Positions 17,554 through 26,857 are shown, counted from the stretch's first letter. The stretch: DNA of 64,000 nucleotides from Rhizobium cauense (GCF_019511525.1 NZ_JAEUAT010000008.1:124001-188000); one strand, 5' to 3'. Notes: generated from the sequence alone by a model not told the origin. Made by a program: numbers and translations.

Positions 17554-18470
17554 GACTGCCCTCCATTCGTTGCCTTCGCCGGCATGCCCGAAAGATACAT
17601 GTGGACTGCAATCAGCGCTTCGGAGGCCAGATGGTCAGTCCGGTGGCTGACAAAGGTCCAACCCATGTGCCGGAGTGCCTGGCTGAGATCTTTCCTGCGA
17701 TCGAGGTAGGCGCGGGTGTACGCTTCCTGCACGTGTTCGGCGCGGCCGGACGTCAGCTTGGAGCCGGTCTCGGGATCGGTAAATTCGGTGCGGCCGCTAT
17801 AGGGGAACAGTTCTTCGGCCGGATCCGCGACCTCGATCACGTGGCCACGCAGGCCGCGTCGCGCCAGGGGGGCTATGCGAGCCATGACCGAGCGGGCATC
17901 GTCGAGAAAGTCGCCGATCAACACCAGTTCGCTCCAGCCGCGGATCATTCCGGTGTCGGGAAGGCCACCGCTCAGCGGCGCGTGCATCAGCGCCGTTGCA
18001 AGCCGTTCCGCTGCATTGCGCGCGGCGATCGGTTCCATCACGCCCGGACATCCGATGCGTTCGCCGGAGCGGGCAAGAATCTCGGCGAGTGCCAACAGGA
18101 TGACGAGAGCCCGGCCTTCCTTCGACGCATTTCCGAAGGTGGACTTATACATCATCGAAGGTGACATGTCGGCCCAGAGCCAGATCGTGTGAGCTGCCTC
18201 CCACTCGCGGTCCCTTATATAGGTATGGTCGTCGCGGGCAGACCGGCGCCAGTCGATGCGCGACAGGCTTTCACCCTCGGTATAGGGGCGGAATTGCCAG
18301 AAGTTTTCGCCGATGCCGCGTTTGCGGCGGCCATGCCAGCCGGCGATCACGGTGTTGGCGATCCGCTTGGCTTCGACCAGACAATCCGGCACCAGGCTTG
18401 CCCGCTGCCTTGCGCGGGCGAGGGCATCGTTGCCCGGAGTCGGATTGACGATCTGTCCGATGGGTGCCAC
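17550..18470 (-). CDS. DUF58 domain protein
   Basis: The 306-residue soluble protein carries the DUF58 signature (GIGENFWQFRPYTEGESLSRIDW, seen as FRPYTEGE and IDWRRSAR near 65-80) followed by a VWA-like fold with a MIDAS motif DMSPSM at about 103-108. DUF58 proteins are encoded beside MoxR ATPases and probably serve as their VWA partner, binding a metal-coordinated target. The gene begins 12 bases after the moxR stop and overlaps the next gene by four bases. Confidence 0.85.
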   Translation of the reverse strand: MAPIGQIVNPTPGNDALARARQRASLVPDCLVEAKRIANTVIAGWHGRRKRGIGENFWQFRPYTEGESLSRIDWRRSARDDHTYIRDREWEAAHTIWLWADMSPSMMYKSTFGNASKEGRALVILLALAEILARSGERIGCPGVMEPIAARNAAERLATALMHAPLSGGLPDTGMIRGWSELVLIGDFLDDARSVMARIAPLARRGLRGHVIEVADPAEELFPYSGRTEFTDPETGSKLTSGRAEHVQEAYTRAYLDRRKDLSQALRHMGWTFVSHRTDHLASEALIAVHMYLSGMPAKATNGGQS

Positions 18471-18482
18471 GCGGCTGCTTCC

Positions 18483-19493
18483 TTATCCCTTGCTCTGCTT
18501 GACCAGCCCGGCGATGACGTCACGAACCGTCATTCCTTCCGCACGTGCGGCGAATGCTAGCGCCATACGATGCTGCAGCACAGGTTCGGCAAGAGCGTGG
18601 ACGTCGTCGATGGATGGCGCGAGGCGGCCTTCGTAGAGAGCGCGGGCGCGGGCGCAGAGCATCATCGCCTGGCCGGCGCGAGGGCCGGGACCCCAGGCGA
18701 CATTCTTGTCGGTGGAAGCATTGCCCTGGCCTGGGCGGGCGGATCGCACAAGCGCGAGGATGGCGTCGACGACCTTGTCGCTCACCGGCATCTGGCGGAT
18801 GAGCGTCTGGATCTCGACCAGCCGCTCGGCATTCAAGACCGCCTGTGGTTTGGTTTCGCTAAGTCCGGTGGTCTCGAGCAGGATCTGTCGTTCAGCGGCA
18901 AGCTCTGGATAGTGGACATCGACCTGGAGAAGGAAGCGGTCCAACTGCGCCTCGGGAAGCGGATAGGTGCCTTCCTGCTCCAGCGGGTTCTGGGTGGCAA
19001 GGACATGGAACGGAGCCGGCAGGTCGTAGCGGTGGCCTGCGACCGTGATGTGGTACTCCTGCATGGATTGCAGCAGAGCCGACTGTGTGCGCGGCGACGC
19101 GCGGTTGATTTCGTCGGCCATCAGAAGCTGGGCGAAGACCGGGCCCTTGACGAAGCGGAAAGAGCGGCGACCGCTTTCATCCTGGTCCATTACTTCCGAG
19201 CCCAGGATATCCGAGGGCATGAGGTCGGGCGTGAACTGAATGCGGTTGGAGGCAAGCCCAAGCACTTCGCCGAGCGTCGTGACGAGCTTGGTCTTGGCGA
19301 GACCCGGAACCCCGACGAGCAAGGCATGACCACCGGAGAGAACAGCCAGCAGCGTATTTTCCACGACGCTTTCCTGGCCGAAAATCACCTTCGAGACTTC
19401 GCCCCGGACAACGGCGATATCTGCGAGAGCCTTCTCGGCAGCGGCGACGATCGCCTTTTCATCAAGCGGGGCTTCAGTCTTCATCATACCCAT
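18483..19493 (-). CDS. moxR: MoxR-family AAA+ ATPase
   Basis: The 336-residue protein shows Walker A GVPGLAKT (residues 61-68), Walker B LLMADEINR (123-131), and the MoxR hallmark TQNPLEQEGTYPLPEAQLDRF (sensor 1 and following helix, about 167-187). MoxR ATPases act as chaperone-like remodelling machines with VWA-domain partners. It is the first gene of a five-gene minus-strand operon (MoxR, DUF58, BatA/DUF4159, amidotransferase-like membrane protein, acetyltransferase). Starts at 19493, 19487 or 19484 are all possible. A 158-base region separates it from the divergent DUF1285 gene. Confidence 0.92.
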   Translation of the reverse strand: MGMMKTEAPLDEKAIVAAAEKALADIAVVRGEVSKVIFGQESVVENTLLAVLSGGHALLVGVPGLAKTKLVTTLGEVLGLASNRIQFTPDLMPSDILGSEVMDQDESGRRSFRFVKGPVFAQLLMADEINRASPRTQSALLQSMQEYHITVAGHRYDLPAPFHVLATQNPLEQEGTYPLPEAQLDRFLLQVDVHYPELAAERQILLETTGLSETKPQAVLNAERLVEIQTLIRQMPVSDKVVDAILALVRSARPGQGNASTDKNVAWGPGPRAGQAMMLCARARALYEGRLAPSIDDVHALAEPVLQHRMALAFAARAEGMTVRDVIAGLVKQSKG

Positions 19494-19651
19494 CAGGCAT
19501 CTCCAGCGGCTGATATCATTCGTCGCGAATCGGCAGACTTACACGCAAGCCTCTAACCCGATAGAGTTATGGAGATGTTGCGGGCTGACAAGTTCGTTTC
19601 AAATGACTATCTCGTGACCTTCTGGAGTTAAAGACAAACCGAGACGGAAGA

Positions 19652-20275
19652 ATGGCAGCCACAGAGATCCAGGCGACAACGGACGCGGCCGGTCTTGCCG
19701 CACTGATTGCGCGCGCCGCCGGCGACGCGGGCGGGAGCGCTCGTGGACTTCCGCCCGTCGAGAAATGGAATCCGCCGTTCTGTGGCGATATCGACATGGA
19801 AATCCGGGCTGATGGCACATGGTTCTATATGGGAACGCCGATTGGCCGGGCGCCGCTCGTCAGACTGTTCTCGACGGTGCTCCGCAGGGATGAGGATGGG
19901 AAGACTTATCTCGTAACTCCTGTGGAAAAGGTTGGCATCCGCGTCGTCGACGCGCCCTTCGTGGCGGTTGAAATGAACGCCGTTGACCAGGAGGGCGAGC
20001 CGCTGCTGACCTTCCGTACCAACGTAGGCGATGTTGTCGAAGCAGGGCTGGAACATCCGCTGCGCTTTGTAATTCACGGCGAAAACAGCGAGTTGAAGCC
20101 TTATCTTCATGTGCGCGGGCGCCTTGAGGCGCTGGTCTCGCGCCCGATGATGTACGAGCTGGTAGAACGCGGCGAACGCCTCGAGATCAACGGCAGGACA
20201 ATGTTCTGCCTTCGCTCCGGCGGCGTGACGTTTCCCGTCATGCCGGCCGATGAACTGGATGCACTTTCCCGATGA
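19652..20275 (+). CDS. DUF1285 domain protein
   Basis: The 207-residue protein matches the DUF1285 family, with its characteristic N-terminal segment (PPVEKWNPPFCGDIDMEIRADGTWFYMGTPIGR, key residues W46, C51, D54 approximately) and a beta-rich body. Function is unknown. It begins an operon: its stop overlaps the start of the CoA pyrophosphatase gene by four bases, and that gene in turn overlaps cca, an arrangement typical of Rhizobiales. Confidence 0.85.
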   Translation: MAATEIQATTDAAGLAALIARAAGDAGGSARGLPPVEKWNPPFCGDIDMEIRADGTWFYMGTPIGRAPLVRLFSTVLRRDEDGKTYLVTPVEKVGIRVVDAPFVAVEMNAVDQEGEPLLTFRTNVGDVVEAGLEHPLRFVIHGENSELKPYLHVRGRLEALVSRPMMYELVERGERLEINGRTMFCLRSGGVTFPVMPADELDALSR

Positions 20276-20922
20276 CCGAACCAATTGCCTCTCACTATCC
20301 GCTCTATTCCGCGGATGAATTCCGCTACCGGGCGCTCAATCAGAAGGGTGGCCCGATCGATCTTGCCTGGCGCGATCATGGCGACCACCTGATCAATCAA
20401 GACCTCCTGCCTTATGTCGAGAACATCAAGTTGCGCGATGCGGCCGTTCTCGTGCCCGTCGTCGATCATGGCGACGATGCACGGGTGATCCTGACGAAGC
20501 GTACAGAGACGCTGCGCAAGCATTCCGGCCAGATCGCCTTTCCCGGCGGGTCGATGGATCCGACAGACGATTCGCTGGAGATGGCTGCGATCCGCGAGGC
20601 GGGCGAGGAGATCGGCCTTGCCGACATGTTCATCGAACCGGTCAGCCGTCTGCCTGACTATCTGGCGGCCACCGGCTTCCGTATCACGCCGATTCTTGCT
20701 GTCGTCAGGCCGGGCTTCACCCTGACGCCCAATCCTGATGAGGTTGATAGCGTCTTCGAGGTACCTTTGTCCTTCCTGATGGACCCTGGCAATCATGCCC
20801 TCGACAGCCGCATGTGGAACGGCGTTGAGCGCCAGTTCTACCGCATGCCTTATGAGCAATGGATGATCTGGGGCATCACTGCCGGCATCATCCGCACGAT
20901 CTACGAAAGAATGTATGCATGA
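20272..20922 (+). CDS. Nudix CoA pyrophosphatase
   Basis: The 216-residue protein contains the extended Nudix box of CoA pyrophosphatases (FPGGSMDPTD then AAIREAGEEIGL, about residues 85-112), which has the family insertion between G and E. These enzymes split coenzyme A and its derivatives into 3',5'-ADP and 4'-phosphopantetheine, probably clearing oxidised CoA. It overlaps DUF1285 upstream and cca downstream by four bases each, so the three genes should be translated together. Confidence 0.88.
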   Translation: MTEPIASHYPLYSADEFRYRALNQKGGPIDLAWRDHGDHLINQDLLPYVENIKLRDAAVLVPVVDHGDDARVILTKRTETLRKHSGQIAFPGGSMDPTDDSLEMAAIREAGEEIGLADMFIEPVSRLPDYLAATGFRITPILAVVRPGFTLTPNPDEVDSVFEVPLSFLMDPGNHALDSRMWNGVERQFYRMPYEQWMIWGITAGIIRTIYERMYA

Positions 20923-22172
20923 CCAGTGTGGCTCAAGAAGCCTGGTTTCAGGATGAGCGGCTCGCCCGCGTCTTTTCGCTGCTGAATGCGGATGGTGGCG
21001 AGGGCCGGGTTGTCGGGGGGGCTGTGCGCAATAGCCTCATGGGCATCCCGGTCAGCGATATCGACATGGCAACGACGCTGACGCCGGACGCCGTGGTCGA
21101 GCGCGCGAAGGCCGCCGGCATCAAGGCCGTGCCGACGGGGATCGCGCACGGAACGGTGACGTTGGTGCTCGACGGCAAGCCCTTCGAGGTCACGACGTTG
21201 CGCACTGATGTCCAGACCGATGGCCGTCACGCCAAGGTTGCCTTCAGCACCGACTGGCAGGCGGACGCCGAGCGCCGCGACCTTACGATCAACGCGCTCT
21301 ATGCCAATGCGGCGGGCGATGTTGTCGATCTCGTGGGCGGCCTTGCCGATATCGAGAAGCGCAACATCCGCTTCATCGGCGACGCCTCGACGCGCGTTTC
21401 CGAGGACTATCTGCGCATCCTGCGGTTTTTCCGGTTCTTCGCCTATTATGGTTCTGGCCGCCCGGACGCTGATGGGTTGAGGGCCTGTGCCTCTGCGCGC
21501 ACCAAGCTGAAGACGCTTTCCGCCGAAAGGGTCTGGTCGGAACTGCGCAAACTGCTCGGTTCCAAGGATCCGGGGCGCGCGCTCTTGTGGATGCGGCAGG
21601 TTGGCGTCCTGACGGAAATCTTGCCGGAAACGGAGAAGTGGGGCATCGACTCAATTCCGGCGCTGATTGACACGGAGAGGGCGCTTGACTGGAAGTCGGA
21701 CCCGCTTCTGCGCCTCGCCGCGATCATTCCTCCCGATGCAGATCGGCTGGAAAAAATGGCAGCGCGCCTCAAACTGGCCAATGCTGAGGCGGCCCATTTG
21801 AAAGCATGGGCCAAGGCTCCCGTTGTCGATGACGAATTGTCTTCCGCAGCCTTTGCGCGACTGCTCTATCGGCATGGCTCCGACGGCATCAAGACTCGCT
21901 TGAAACTCGCACTCGCAACAGCGCGGGGCAAGGCGGAAGGCGATATGCAGGAAATGGCTCGTTCAGCAAGGCTCGGTAAGCTACTGGACCTCGCTGAGAA
22001 CTGGAAGAAACCGCAGTTTCCGATCAATGGCACCGACGTCATGGACACCGGGATAGCGGCCGGAAAGCAGGTCGGTGAAACGCTGTCGGCCCTCGAAAAT
22101 CTCTGGATCGAAGAAAATTTCACTTCCGACCGGGCGGCACTGCTCGCCCGGCTCACCGATCTCACAAAATAA
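20919..22172 (+). CDS. cca: CCA tRNA nucleotidyltransferase / poly(A) polymerase family
   Basis: The 417-residue protein has the class II nucleotidyltransferase head: GGAVRNSLMG at about 27-36 and the catalytic SDIDMAT (two aspartates) at about 40-46, then the RRDLTINALYAN motif and an RNA/ATP-binding neck (ISEDYLRILRFFRF-like, about 155-170). It adds or repairs the 3' CCA end of tRNA. The ATG at 20919 overlaps the stop of the upstream gene (ATGA), which decides the start. It converges on a small DUF1059 gene two bases away. Confidence 0.92.
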   Translation: MTSVAQEAWFQDERLARVFSLLNADGGEGRVVGGAVRNSLMGIPVSDIDMATTLTPDAVVERAKAAGIKAVPTGIAHGTVTLVLDGKPFEVTTLRTDVQTDGRHAKVAFSTDWQADAERRDLTINALYANAAGDVVDLVGGLADIEKRNIRFIGDASTRVSEDYLRILRFFRFFAYYGSGRPDADGLRACASARTKLKTLSAERVWSELRKLLGSKDPGRALLWMRQVGVLTEILPETEKWGIDSIPALIDTERALDWKSDPLLRLAAIIPPDADRLEKMAARLKLANAEAAHLKAWAKAPVVDDELSSAAFARLLYRHGSDGIKTRLKLALATARGKAEGDMQEMARSARLGKLLDLAENWKKPQFPINGTDVMDTGIAAGKQVGETLSALENLWIEENFTSDRAALLARLTDLTK

Positions 22173-22174
22173 GT

Positions 22175-22360
22175 TCAAGCGGCTGTGGCTTCGTTGCGGA
22201 TGCGGGCCTTGATATTGTCGACCATGTTTTCGCGGATCACGGTCTCGCCGTGGGCGCTGCGCATGTGTTCGACGACGCGACGCACGATTTCAGCATCGTC
22301 GTTTGCTCGGGTGTGCCATTCGCATCCGGGGACGAGCGTTCCACATTCGAAGAGTCTCAT
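22175..22360 (-). CDS. DUF1059 small protein
   Basis: The 61-residue protein matches DUF1059: a conserved N-terminal Cys in FECGTLVPGCEW and a His in EHMRSAHG, residues suggestive of a small metal-binding fold. Function is unknown. AAGGAGGAAAGA directly before the ATG is a strong ribosome-binding site, which supports real expression. Confidence 0.75.
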   Translation of the reverse strand: MRLFECGTLVPGCEWHTRANDDAEIVRRVVEHMRSAHGETVIRENMVDNIKARIRNEATAA

Positions 22361-22477
22361 TCTTTCCTCCTTCTTTCGGATTTCAATGACATTGCGCCGT
22401 GTTGCAATGCCTGAATGTTCGAAGCGGCAAGAAGGTTCCGGCCGGCGCGAAGGACCTGCCGTTTGGTGATTTTCTCG

Positions 22478-22738
22478 TTATTCGGGCATCGCCCAGGCTT
22501 TGTAGCAATCGACGACTGCTTTAGCGTCGGGACCCTTCGCTGCGTGGTCGATTTCCTCAGGCGTCTTGCCGCTTGCCAGTTGAAGCTTCACTTGCTGGAT
22601 GAAGCAGGAAAGTGGGAGCCCGGAGCCGCTTTCTGCCCGGAGCCTTTCGGCAACCCGATTCAAGAAGTCGGGCGTATCCATGGGCGGGGGAAGCTCTTGA
22701 GCACCCGACGGTGCTGCAGAGCCGCTTTGTATCGTCAT
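22478..22738 (-). CDS. Hypothetical small protein
   Basis: This 86-residue protein belongs to no family I recognise. It is mostly helical, with a Pro/Ser-rich first 20 residues, no signal peptide and one cysteine in each half (LSCFIQQ, VVDCYKAW). GGAGGAGG lies seven bases before the ATG, a strong ribosome-binding site. It sits between the DUF1059 gene and hemF on the same strand, 90 and 117 bases from its neighbours. Confidence 0.6.
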   Translation of the reverse strand: MTIQSGSAAPSGAQELPPPMDTPDFLNRVAERLRAESGSGLPLSCFIQQVKLQLASGKTPEEIDHAAKGPDAKAVVDCYKAWAMPE

Positions 22739-22828
22739 GACAACCTCCTCCGATTGTTACGCGTACATGCCTAGACTAAGTGATCCCGCCTCCGAATTTA
22801 ACCCCTCCGGCCACCTTTATTTGTGAGA

Positions 22829-23743
22829 TCAGGGCCAGCGAACGAGAGGAGGTAGGGACGAGAGAATGGATTCGACGTTTCCTCCTGTCTTGAGGCCGAA
22901 AATCGTACCTCTGTCGTAGAGGAGATTGAACTCAACGTAGCGTCCACGGCGAATCAATTGTTCGTCACGATCGGCGTCTGTCCACTGTTTATTGAAGTTG
23001 GAGCGAACGATCCGTGGATAAACCATGGCGAAGGCCCGTCCGACGTCGCGGGTAAAGGCAAAGTCAGCGTCCCAGCCGCCGGCTTCGTCGCTGGAATGCA
23101 GCCAGTCGTAGAAGATGCCGCCGATGCCGCGAGGCTCATTGCGGTGCTTGAGGAAAAAGTATTCGTCGCACCATTTCTTGTAGGCGGCGTAGTCGGCGAC
23201 GCCGGAGTGACTGCGACAAGCGATCTCCATCGCTTTGTGGAACAACTGGCTGTCCTCGTCCTCCTGCGTTCGACGACGATCGAGAACCGGCGTCAGGTCG
23301 GCGCCGCCGCCAAACCAGCGGCTCGAGGTCACCACCATCCGCGTGTTCATGTGCACGGCGGGTACGTTCGGATTGACCGGATGAGCGATGAGCGAGATGC
23401 CCGAGGCCCAGAAGCGTGGATCTTCCTTCGCGCCGGGCATCTGGGCGCGAAGATCAGGTGCGAACTCGCCATAGACCGTGGACGTATGCACGCCGACCTT
23501 TTCAAAGACGCGACCGTGCATCATCGACATGCGCCCGCCGCCGCCCGCACCATTTTCGCGCGACCAGTCCTTGGCGACGAAGCGGCCCGGCTCCCGGTCC
23601 GACAGAGGGCCGGAGACTTCGTCTTCCAGTTCTTCGAAAGAAGCGCAGATCGTGTCGCGGAGACTTTCGAACCATCCCCGGGCAACCGACTTCTTTTCCT
23701 CGATGTCATCAGGCAGGCCGATCGGAAGTTCGGGTCTATCCAT
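22829..23743 (-). CDS. hemF: Oxygen-dependent coproporphyrinogen III oxidase
   Basis: The 304-residue protein carries the HemF signature (FHGGADLTP-type, here [12 protein letters not shown] near 146-157, and [25 protein letters not shown] around 187-211, quoted in part). It converts coproporphyrinogen III to protoporphyrinogen IX by two oxidative decarboxylations that need oxygen, in haem biosynthesis. Length matches the family (about 300). It is divergent from the small gene at 23908 and appears to stand alone. Confidence 0.95.
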   Translation of the reverse strand: MDRPELPIGLPDDIEEKKSVARGWFESLRDTICASFEELEDEVSGPLSDREPGRFVAKDWSRENGAGGGGRMSMMHGRVFEKVGVHTSTVYGEFAPDLRAQMPGAKEDPRFWASGISLIAHPVNPNVPAVHMNTRMVVTSSRWFGGGADLTPVLDRRRTQEDEDSQLFHKAMEIACRSHSGVADYAAYKKWCDEYFFLKHRNEPRGIGGIFYDWLHSSDEAGGWDADFAFTRDVGRAFAMVYPRIVRSNFNKQWTDADRDEQLIRRGRYVEFNLLYDRGTIFGLKTGGNVESILSSLPPLVRWP

Positions 23744-23907
23744 TTATCTCTCTCCGGGCGGGTCGCCGGTCGACTCGCGCTCTCGTCTTCTTGTCCTGAT
23801 AGCAGGTGGGGCAGGGTCCTGCCAGCAGCCCAGGTGATTGAGGCTTCCTCAGATTCGACTCGCAAAACGCGATCTTCGATATTACTTTTTGATCCAGAGG
23901 TAGGCTC

Positions 23908-24168
23908 ATGACGAAAATCCCTGGACCTCCGTCGTTCGACGGTCTCAAGCGACGGATTGCCACCCACCGGGCGGAAGGCACACCCCGGAAGAACGATCGT
24001 TTCGTACGGCAGACATATTGCCTCAATCTGCTCGAGGCTCGCGCCAAGGCGCGCGAATGGTTCGACGAGTACCCCAAAGCCGCGTACTGGACCGAAGTCG
24101 AGAGCTGGCGTCAGCTGGAAGGCGATCAGATCGAGTTCACGATGCGCCGGTTGCCCTCCGCAGATTGA
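23908..24168 (+). CDS. Hypothetical small protein
   Basis: The 86-residue soluble basic protein is not one I can assign. It is rich in Arg/Lys (GLKRRIATHRAEGTPRKNDRF) and ends with an acidic segment. GAGG precedes the ATG by about eight bases. It is divergent from hemF (164-base gap) and ends nine bases before the convergent phosphate-cotransporter gene. Similar small proteins are annotated as hypothetical in Rhizobiaceae, as far as I recall. Confidence 0.6.
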   Translation: MTKIPGPPSFDGLKRRIATHRAEGTPRKNDRFVRQTYCLNLLEARAKAREWFDEYPKAAYWTEVESWRQLEGDQIEFTMRRLPSAD

Positions 24169-24177
24169 AGCTTCCCG

Positions 24178-25824
24178 CTATTCGGCTGCGCCCTTCAGCC
24201 TGCTTTCAATGAGCAGCCCGCTCTCATCCAGAATCGGGTGTGCGACAGAAACGATGTGGGCGTTGATGCGTTTCAGGTCGCGCAGCATGTCGAGATGCAG
24301 TGAACTCGTCTGAAGGCTGTCTGCCCGACCATCGCGCAGGCGCTCCAGATGCCGCTCGGAAGATTGCTTCTCCATCCGGCGAACCTCGACCTTCACCTCC
24401 ATCAACTGTTTCGCCAGATTGAAGTCGCGGGTAACGAAGATCGTTTGGGCGACGCGGAGGTTGTCGATCGTCAGATGGAAGAGCTTGCGCAGCTCCTCAT
24501 AGCCCTCGTCGGAAAACTTCAGCCCGAGCGAAACCTTCTTCGTCACCTGAGGCATCAGGCCCTTTTCGATGATGTCGCCGATATGTTCGAGGTTGATCGC
24601 GTAGTCGATGATGACGATCGAGCGGCGACCATCCTCTTCACTCAGGCCTCCGTGTCCGAGCTTGGAAAGGTAGATCTTCACCTCCTGTTGCAGGCTGTCG
24701 ACACGCTTTTCCAGCGATGGAATTTCCTTGAGCTTCGCAAGGTCGTTGCTCTCGAAGGCGCTTGAGGCGCGCAGCAGCATCCGTTCGATCAGATCGCCGA
24801 CGCCGAGGACCTCGCGCGTGGCGCTTGCGAGGGCGACGACCGGCGTCGAAAGTTCGTGCTGGTCGAGATATTTCGGCCCATTGTCCGGCTGCACCTCCTC
24901 TGGGATCAGCCGGAGCATCAGTCGCGACAGGGGACGCGAGAAGGGCCACGCAAGTGCGGCAAGGATCAGGTTGAACCCGAGATGGGCATCCACCGGCAGC
25001 TTCGCAGGCGACAGCGGCAGCGCTTCCAGCAGTTCTGCGCCATAGCCCGCGAGCGGCAAAGCAACCAGGCAGCCGATCGCCCGCACGATCAGATTGCCTG
25101 ATGTGATGCGCTTGGCGGATGCCGGTCCAGCCAGCGAGGCGATAACCGGCGGAATGGCTCCGCCGAGGTTGGCGCCGAGCACCAGTACGATGATCAGACC
25201 GGCCGACAGGATGCCCGTCGAGGCGAGCGAGAGAATGAGGACGACGGCAGCAAGGCTCGACGACGAGATGAAGGCGATGCCGGCCGAAAAGGCAAGCGCG
25301 ACTGGCCAGGCATTGTCGAGCAGGGCGATGAAGGCACCGAGAGCGGGGGATTGCCGCATCGGTTCGGTTGCGCTGCTCAAGAGATGCAACGACAGCAACA
25401 TCAAGCCGATGCCGATCAGTGCTGTGCCAGCGCCCTGGCGAGACGACGAGCCGCTACGATGGAGTACCATTCCGGCCAGGATCACAAGCGGGGACAGCCA
25501 TTCGATGCCTGTCGCAACAATCCAGGCCGTCACCGCGGTGCCGACGTTAGCACCGAGCAGGACGATCTGCGCCATGCGCGGCTTCACCAGTTCGCGTTCG
25601 ACGAAGGAGGCGACCATCAGCGCCGTCGCAGTCGAGCTCTGCAGCGCGATCGTGGCGACGAAGCCGGACGCGAAGGAGCGCACGCCACTGCGCGTGCCGG
25701 TCGCAAGGCCGGTCCGCAGCCGCGCCCCGAATGCACGAGAAACGCCTTCCTTCACCTGTGCAAGGCCGAACAGTAGCAGTGCCACCGCGCCAAACAGGTT
25801 GATCATGACGATCGTAGATTCCAT
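24178..25824 (-). CDS. Na/Pi-cotransporter family protein with PhoU-like C-terminal domain
   Basis: The 548-residue protein has an N-terminal half with two inverted repeats of the NptA/SLC34 type; the first carries the QSSTAT motif (about 60-65) and the second FISSSSLAAV (about 185-194), residues that form the phosphate and sodium path. The C-terminal 200 residues are helical and PhoU-like (VDSLQQEVKIYLSKL, KLFHLTIDNLRVAQTIF). The family imports or exports phosphate with sodium, or is regulatory. The ATG at 25824 precedes the first hydrophobic segment directly. No Pho box is evident upstream. Confidence 0.88.
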   Translation of the reverse strand: MESTIVMINLFGAVALLLFGLAQVKEGVSRAFGARLRTGLATGTRSGVRSFASGFVATIALQSSTATALMVASFVERELVKPRMAQIVLLGANVGTAVTAWIVATGIEWLSPLVILAGMVLHRSGSSSRQGAGTALIGIGLMLLSLHLLSSATEPMRQSPALGAFIALLDNAWPVALAFSAGIAFISSSSLAAVVLILSLASTGILSAGLIIVLVLGANLGGAIPPVIASLAGPASAKRITSGNLIVRAIGCLVALPLAGYGAELLEALPLSPAKLPVDAHLGFNLILAALAWPFSRPLSRLMLRLIPEEVQPDNGPKYLDQHELSTPVVALASATREVLGVGDLIERMLLRASSAFESNDLAKLKEIPSLEKRVDSLQQEVKIYLSKLGHGGLSEEDGRRSIVIIDYAINLEHIGDIIEKGLMPQVTKKVSLGLKFSDEGYEELRKLFHLTIDNLRVAQTIFVTRDFNLAKQLMEVKVEVRRMEKQSSERHLERLRDGRADSLQTSSLHLDMLRDLKRINAHIVSVAHPILDESGLLIESRLKGAAE

Positions 25825-26013
25825 TCCGCCGCTTCTTGGTGCCTGAGGTAGGCCTCTAGCCCGAATCCATTTTCCCAAGTGTTTGAAAACATGGCTTTTC
25901 GAACATTTTTTTAATTGTCCGGCTAAAAACTATACGCCGCTTGCGCAAATTCACAACGCTGTTCGCGACATATTCTGAAGCGACGTCGGCATTTGCATCG
26001 CCCGGTCTGGAAT

Positions 26014-26475
26014 TCAGCCCCAGACCGTCTGGCGCATGGCTTCCCCGACAATCATTGCGGCGGAGACCGCAACATTGATCGAGCGCTGACCCTCTACCAT
26101 TGGAACGAGGATCCGGGCGTCCGCTGCCGTATGCACGTGATCGGGAACACCGGCGCTCTCGCGGCCGAAAAGCAGGACGTCATTGGCGCGAAACGCGAAA
26201 CCGGTGTAGCGGTCGGACGACTTTGTGGATGCCAACACCAGACGCCTGCCGGAATTTCTTCGCCATTCCTCGAAACGATCCCAATTGACATGCCGGGTGA
26301 GGGCGGCGGCGGAGATATAGTCCATGCCCGCGCGCTTAAGATTGCGGTCCGATATGTCGAAACCCGCCGGTTCGATGATGTCGACGGCGAAGCCAAGGCA
26401 AGCGGCAAGACGCAGGATGGTCCCGGTGTTGCCCGGAATATCGGGCTGATAAAGCGCTAGTCTGAGGTCGGCCAT
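26014..26475 (-). CDS. trmL: tRNA (cytidine/uridine-34-2'-O)-methyltransferase
   Basis: The 153-residue protein is a SPOUT methyltransferase with the three knot motifs: LYQPDIPGNTGTI (residues 6-18), FGRESAGVPD (about 98-107) and MVEGQRSINVAVSAAM (about 118-133). TrmL methylates the wobble ribose of certain leucine tRNAs. The ATG at 26475 gives the usual family length; an upstream extension of 31 codons lacks similarity. In many Rhizobiales this gene is a near neighbour of petABC; here two ABC exporters intervene. Confidence 0.92.
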   Translation of the reverse strand: MADLRLALYQPDIPGNTGTILRLAACLGFAVDIIEPAGFDISDRNLKRAGMDYISAAALTRHVNWDRFEEWRRNSGRRLVLASTKSSDRYTGFAFRANDVLLFGRESAGVPDHVHTAADARILVPMVEGQRSINVAVSAAMIVGEAMRQTVWG

Positions 26476-26857
26476 GAAGGATGTCGTCTTTCCGCTGATC
26501 GTCAAAAGACACCTATTGCAACTGTGATTTTGGCGCAACAGGACGCGTTTTGACCGATAATTGTTCAATTTCCGGCCAGTCGGGGCTGGAAATTTGACCT
26601 AATTCGCGTTAAGGGTGCACATCTTTTAATCGCCAGAAGGGAGCGCCAGATGGAAATGTTGCCGCGTATGCGCTCTCGACGCGTGAACTCACGAGTGGCG
26701 ATCTGGCACGCCTAGTGCCACTTCTTTCCTGAACTCCCATTTAATCCATTGCGCGGCTGTCTTGGCCTCGTCCCGTGAACGTCCGGTTCCCATATGAGCT
26801 CAAGCGCCGTTTTGCGCGAGTCGGGAGGCCGGAGCGATCAAGTTTCGGAGCATTTTC
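26476..26857. other. 382-base region between trmL and the first ABC exporter
   Basis: The region must hold divergent promoters. It contains a well-placed Shine-Dalgarno (AGAAGGGAG) before a 21-codon ORF at 26650-26715 and a small hairpin (TGGCAC gccta GTGCCA) overlapping that ORF's stop. A TTGACC-like -35 lies near 26597. I see no RNA gene or repeat. Confidence 0.6.
26650..26715 (+). CDS. Candidate 21-codon upstream ORF before the ABC exporter
   Basis: ATG at 26650 is preceded by AGAAGGGAG with six-base spacing and the frame runs 21 residues (arginine-rich, ending AIWHA) to TAG at 26713. A TGGCAC/GTGCCA hairpin surrounds the stop. The exporter gene starts 142 bases later. It may be a leader peptide or chance; no family is recognisable. 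Confidence 0.25.
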   Translation: MEMLPRMRSRRVNSRVAIWHA

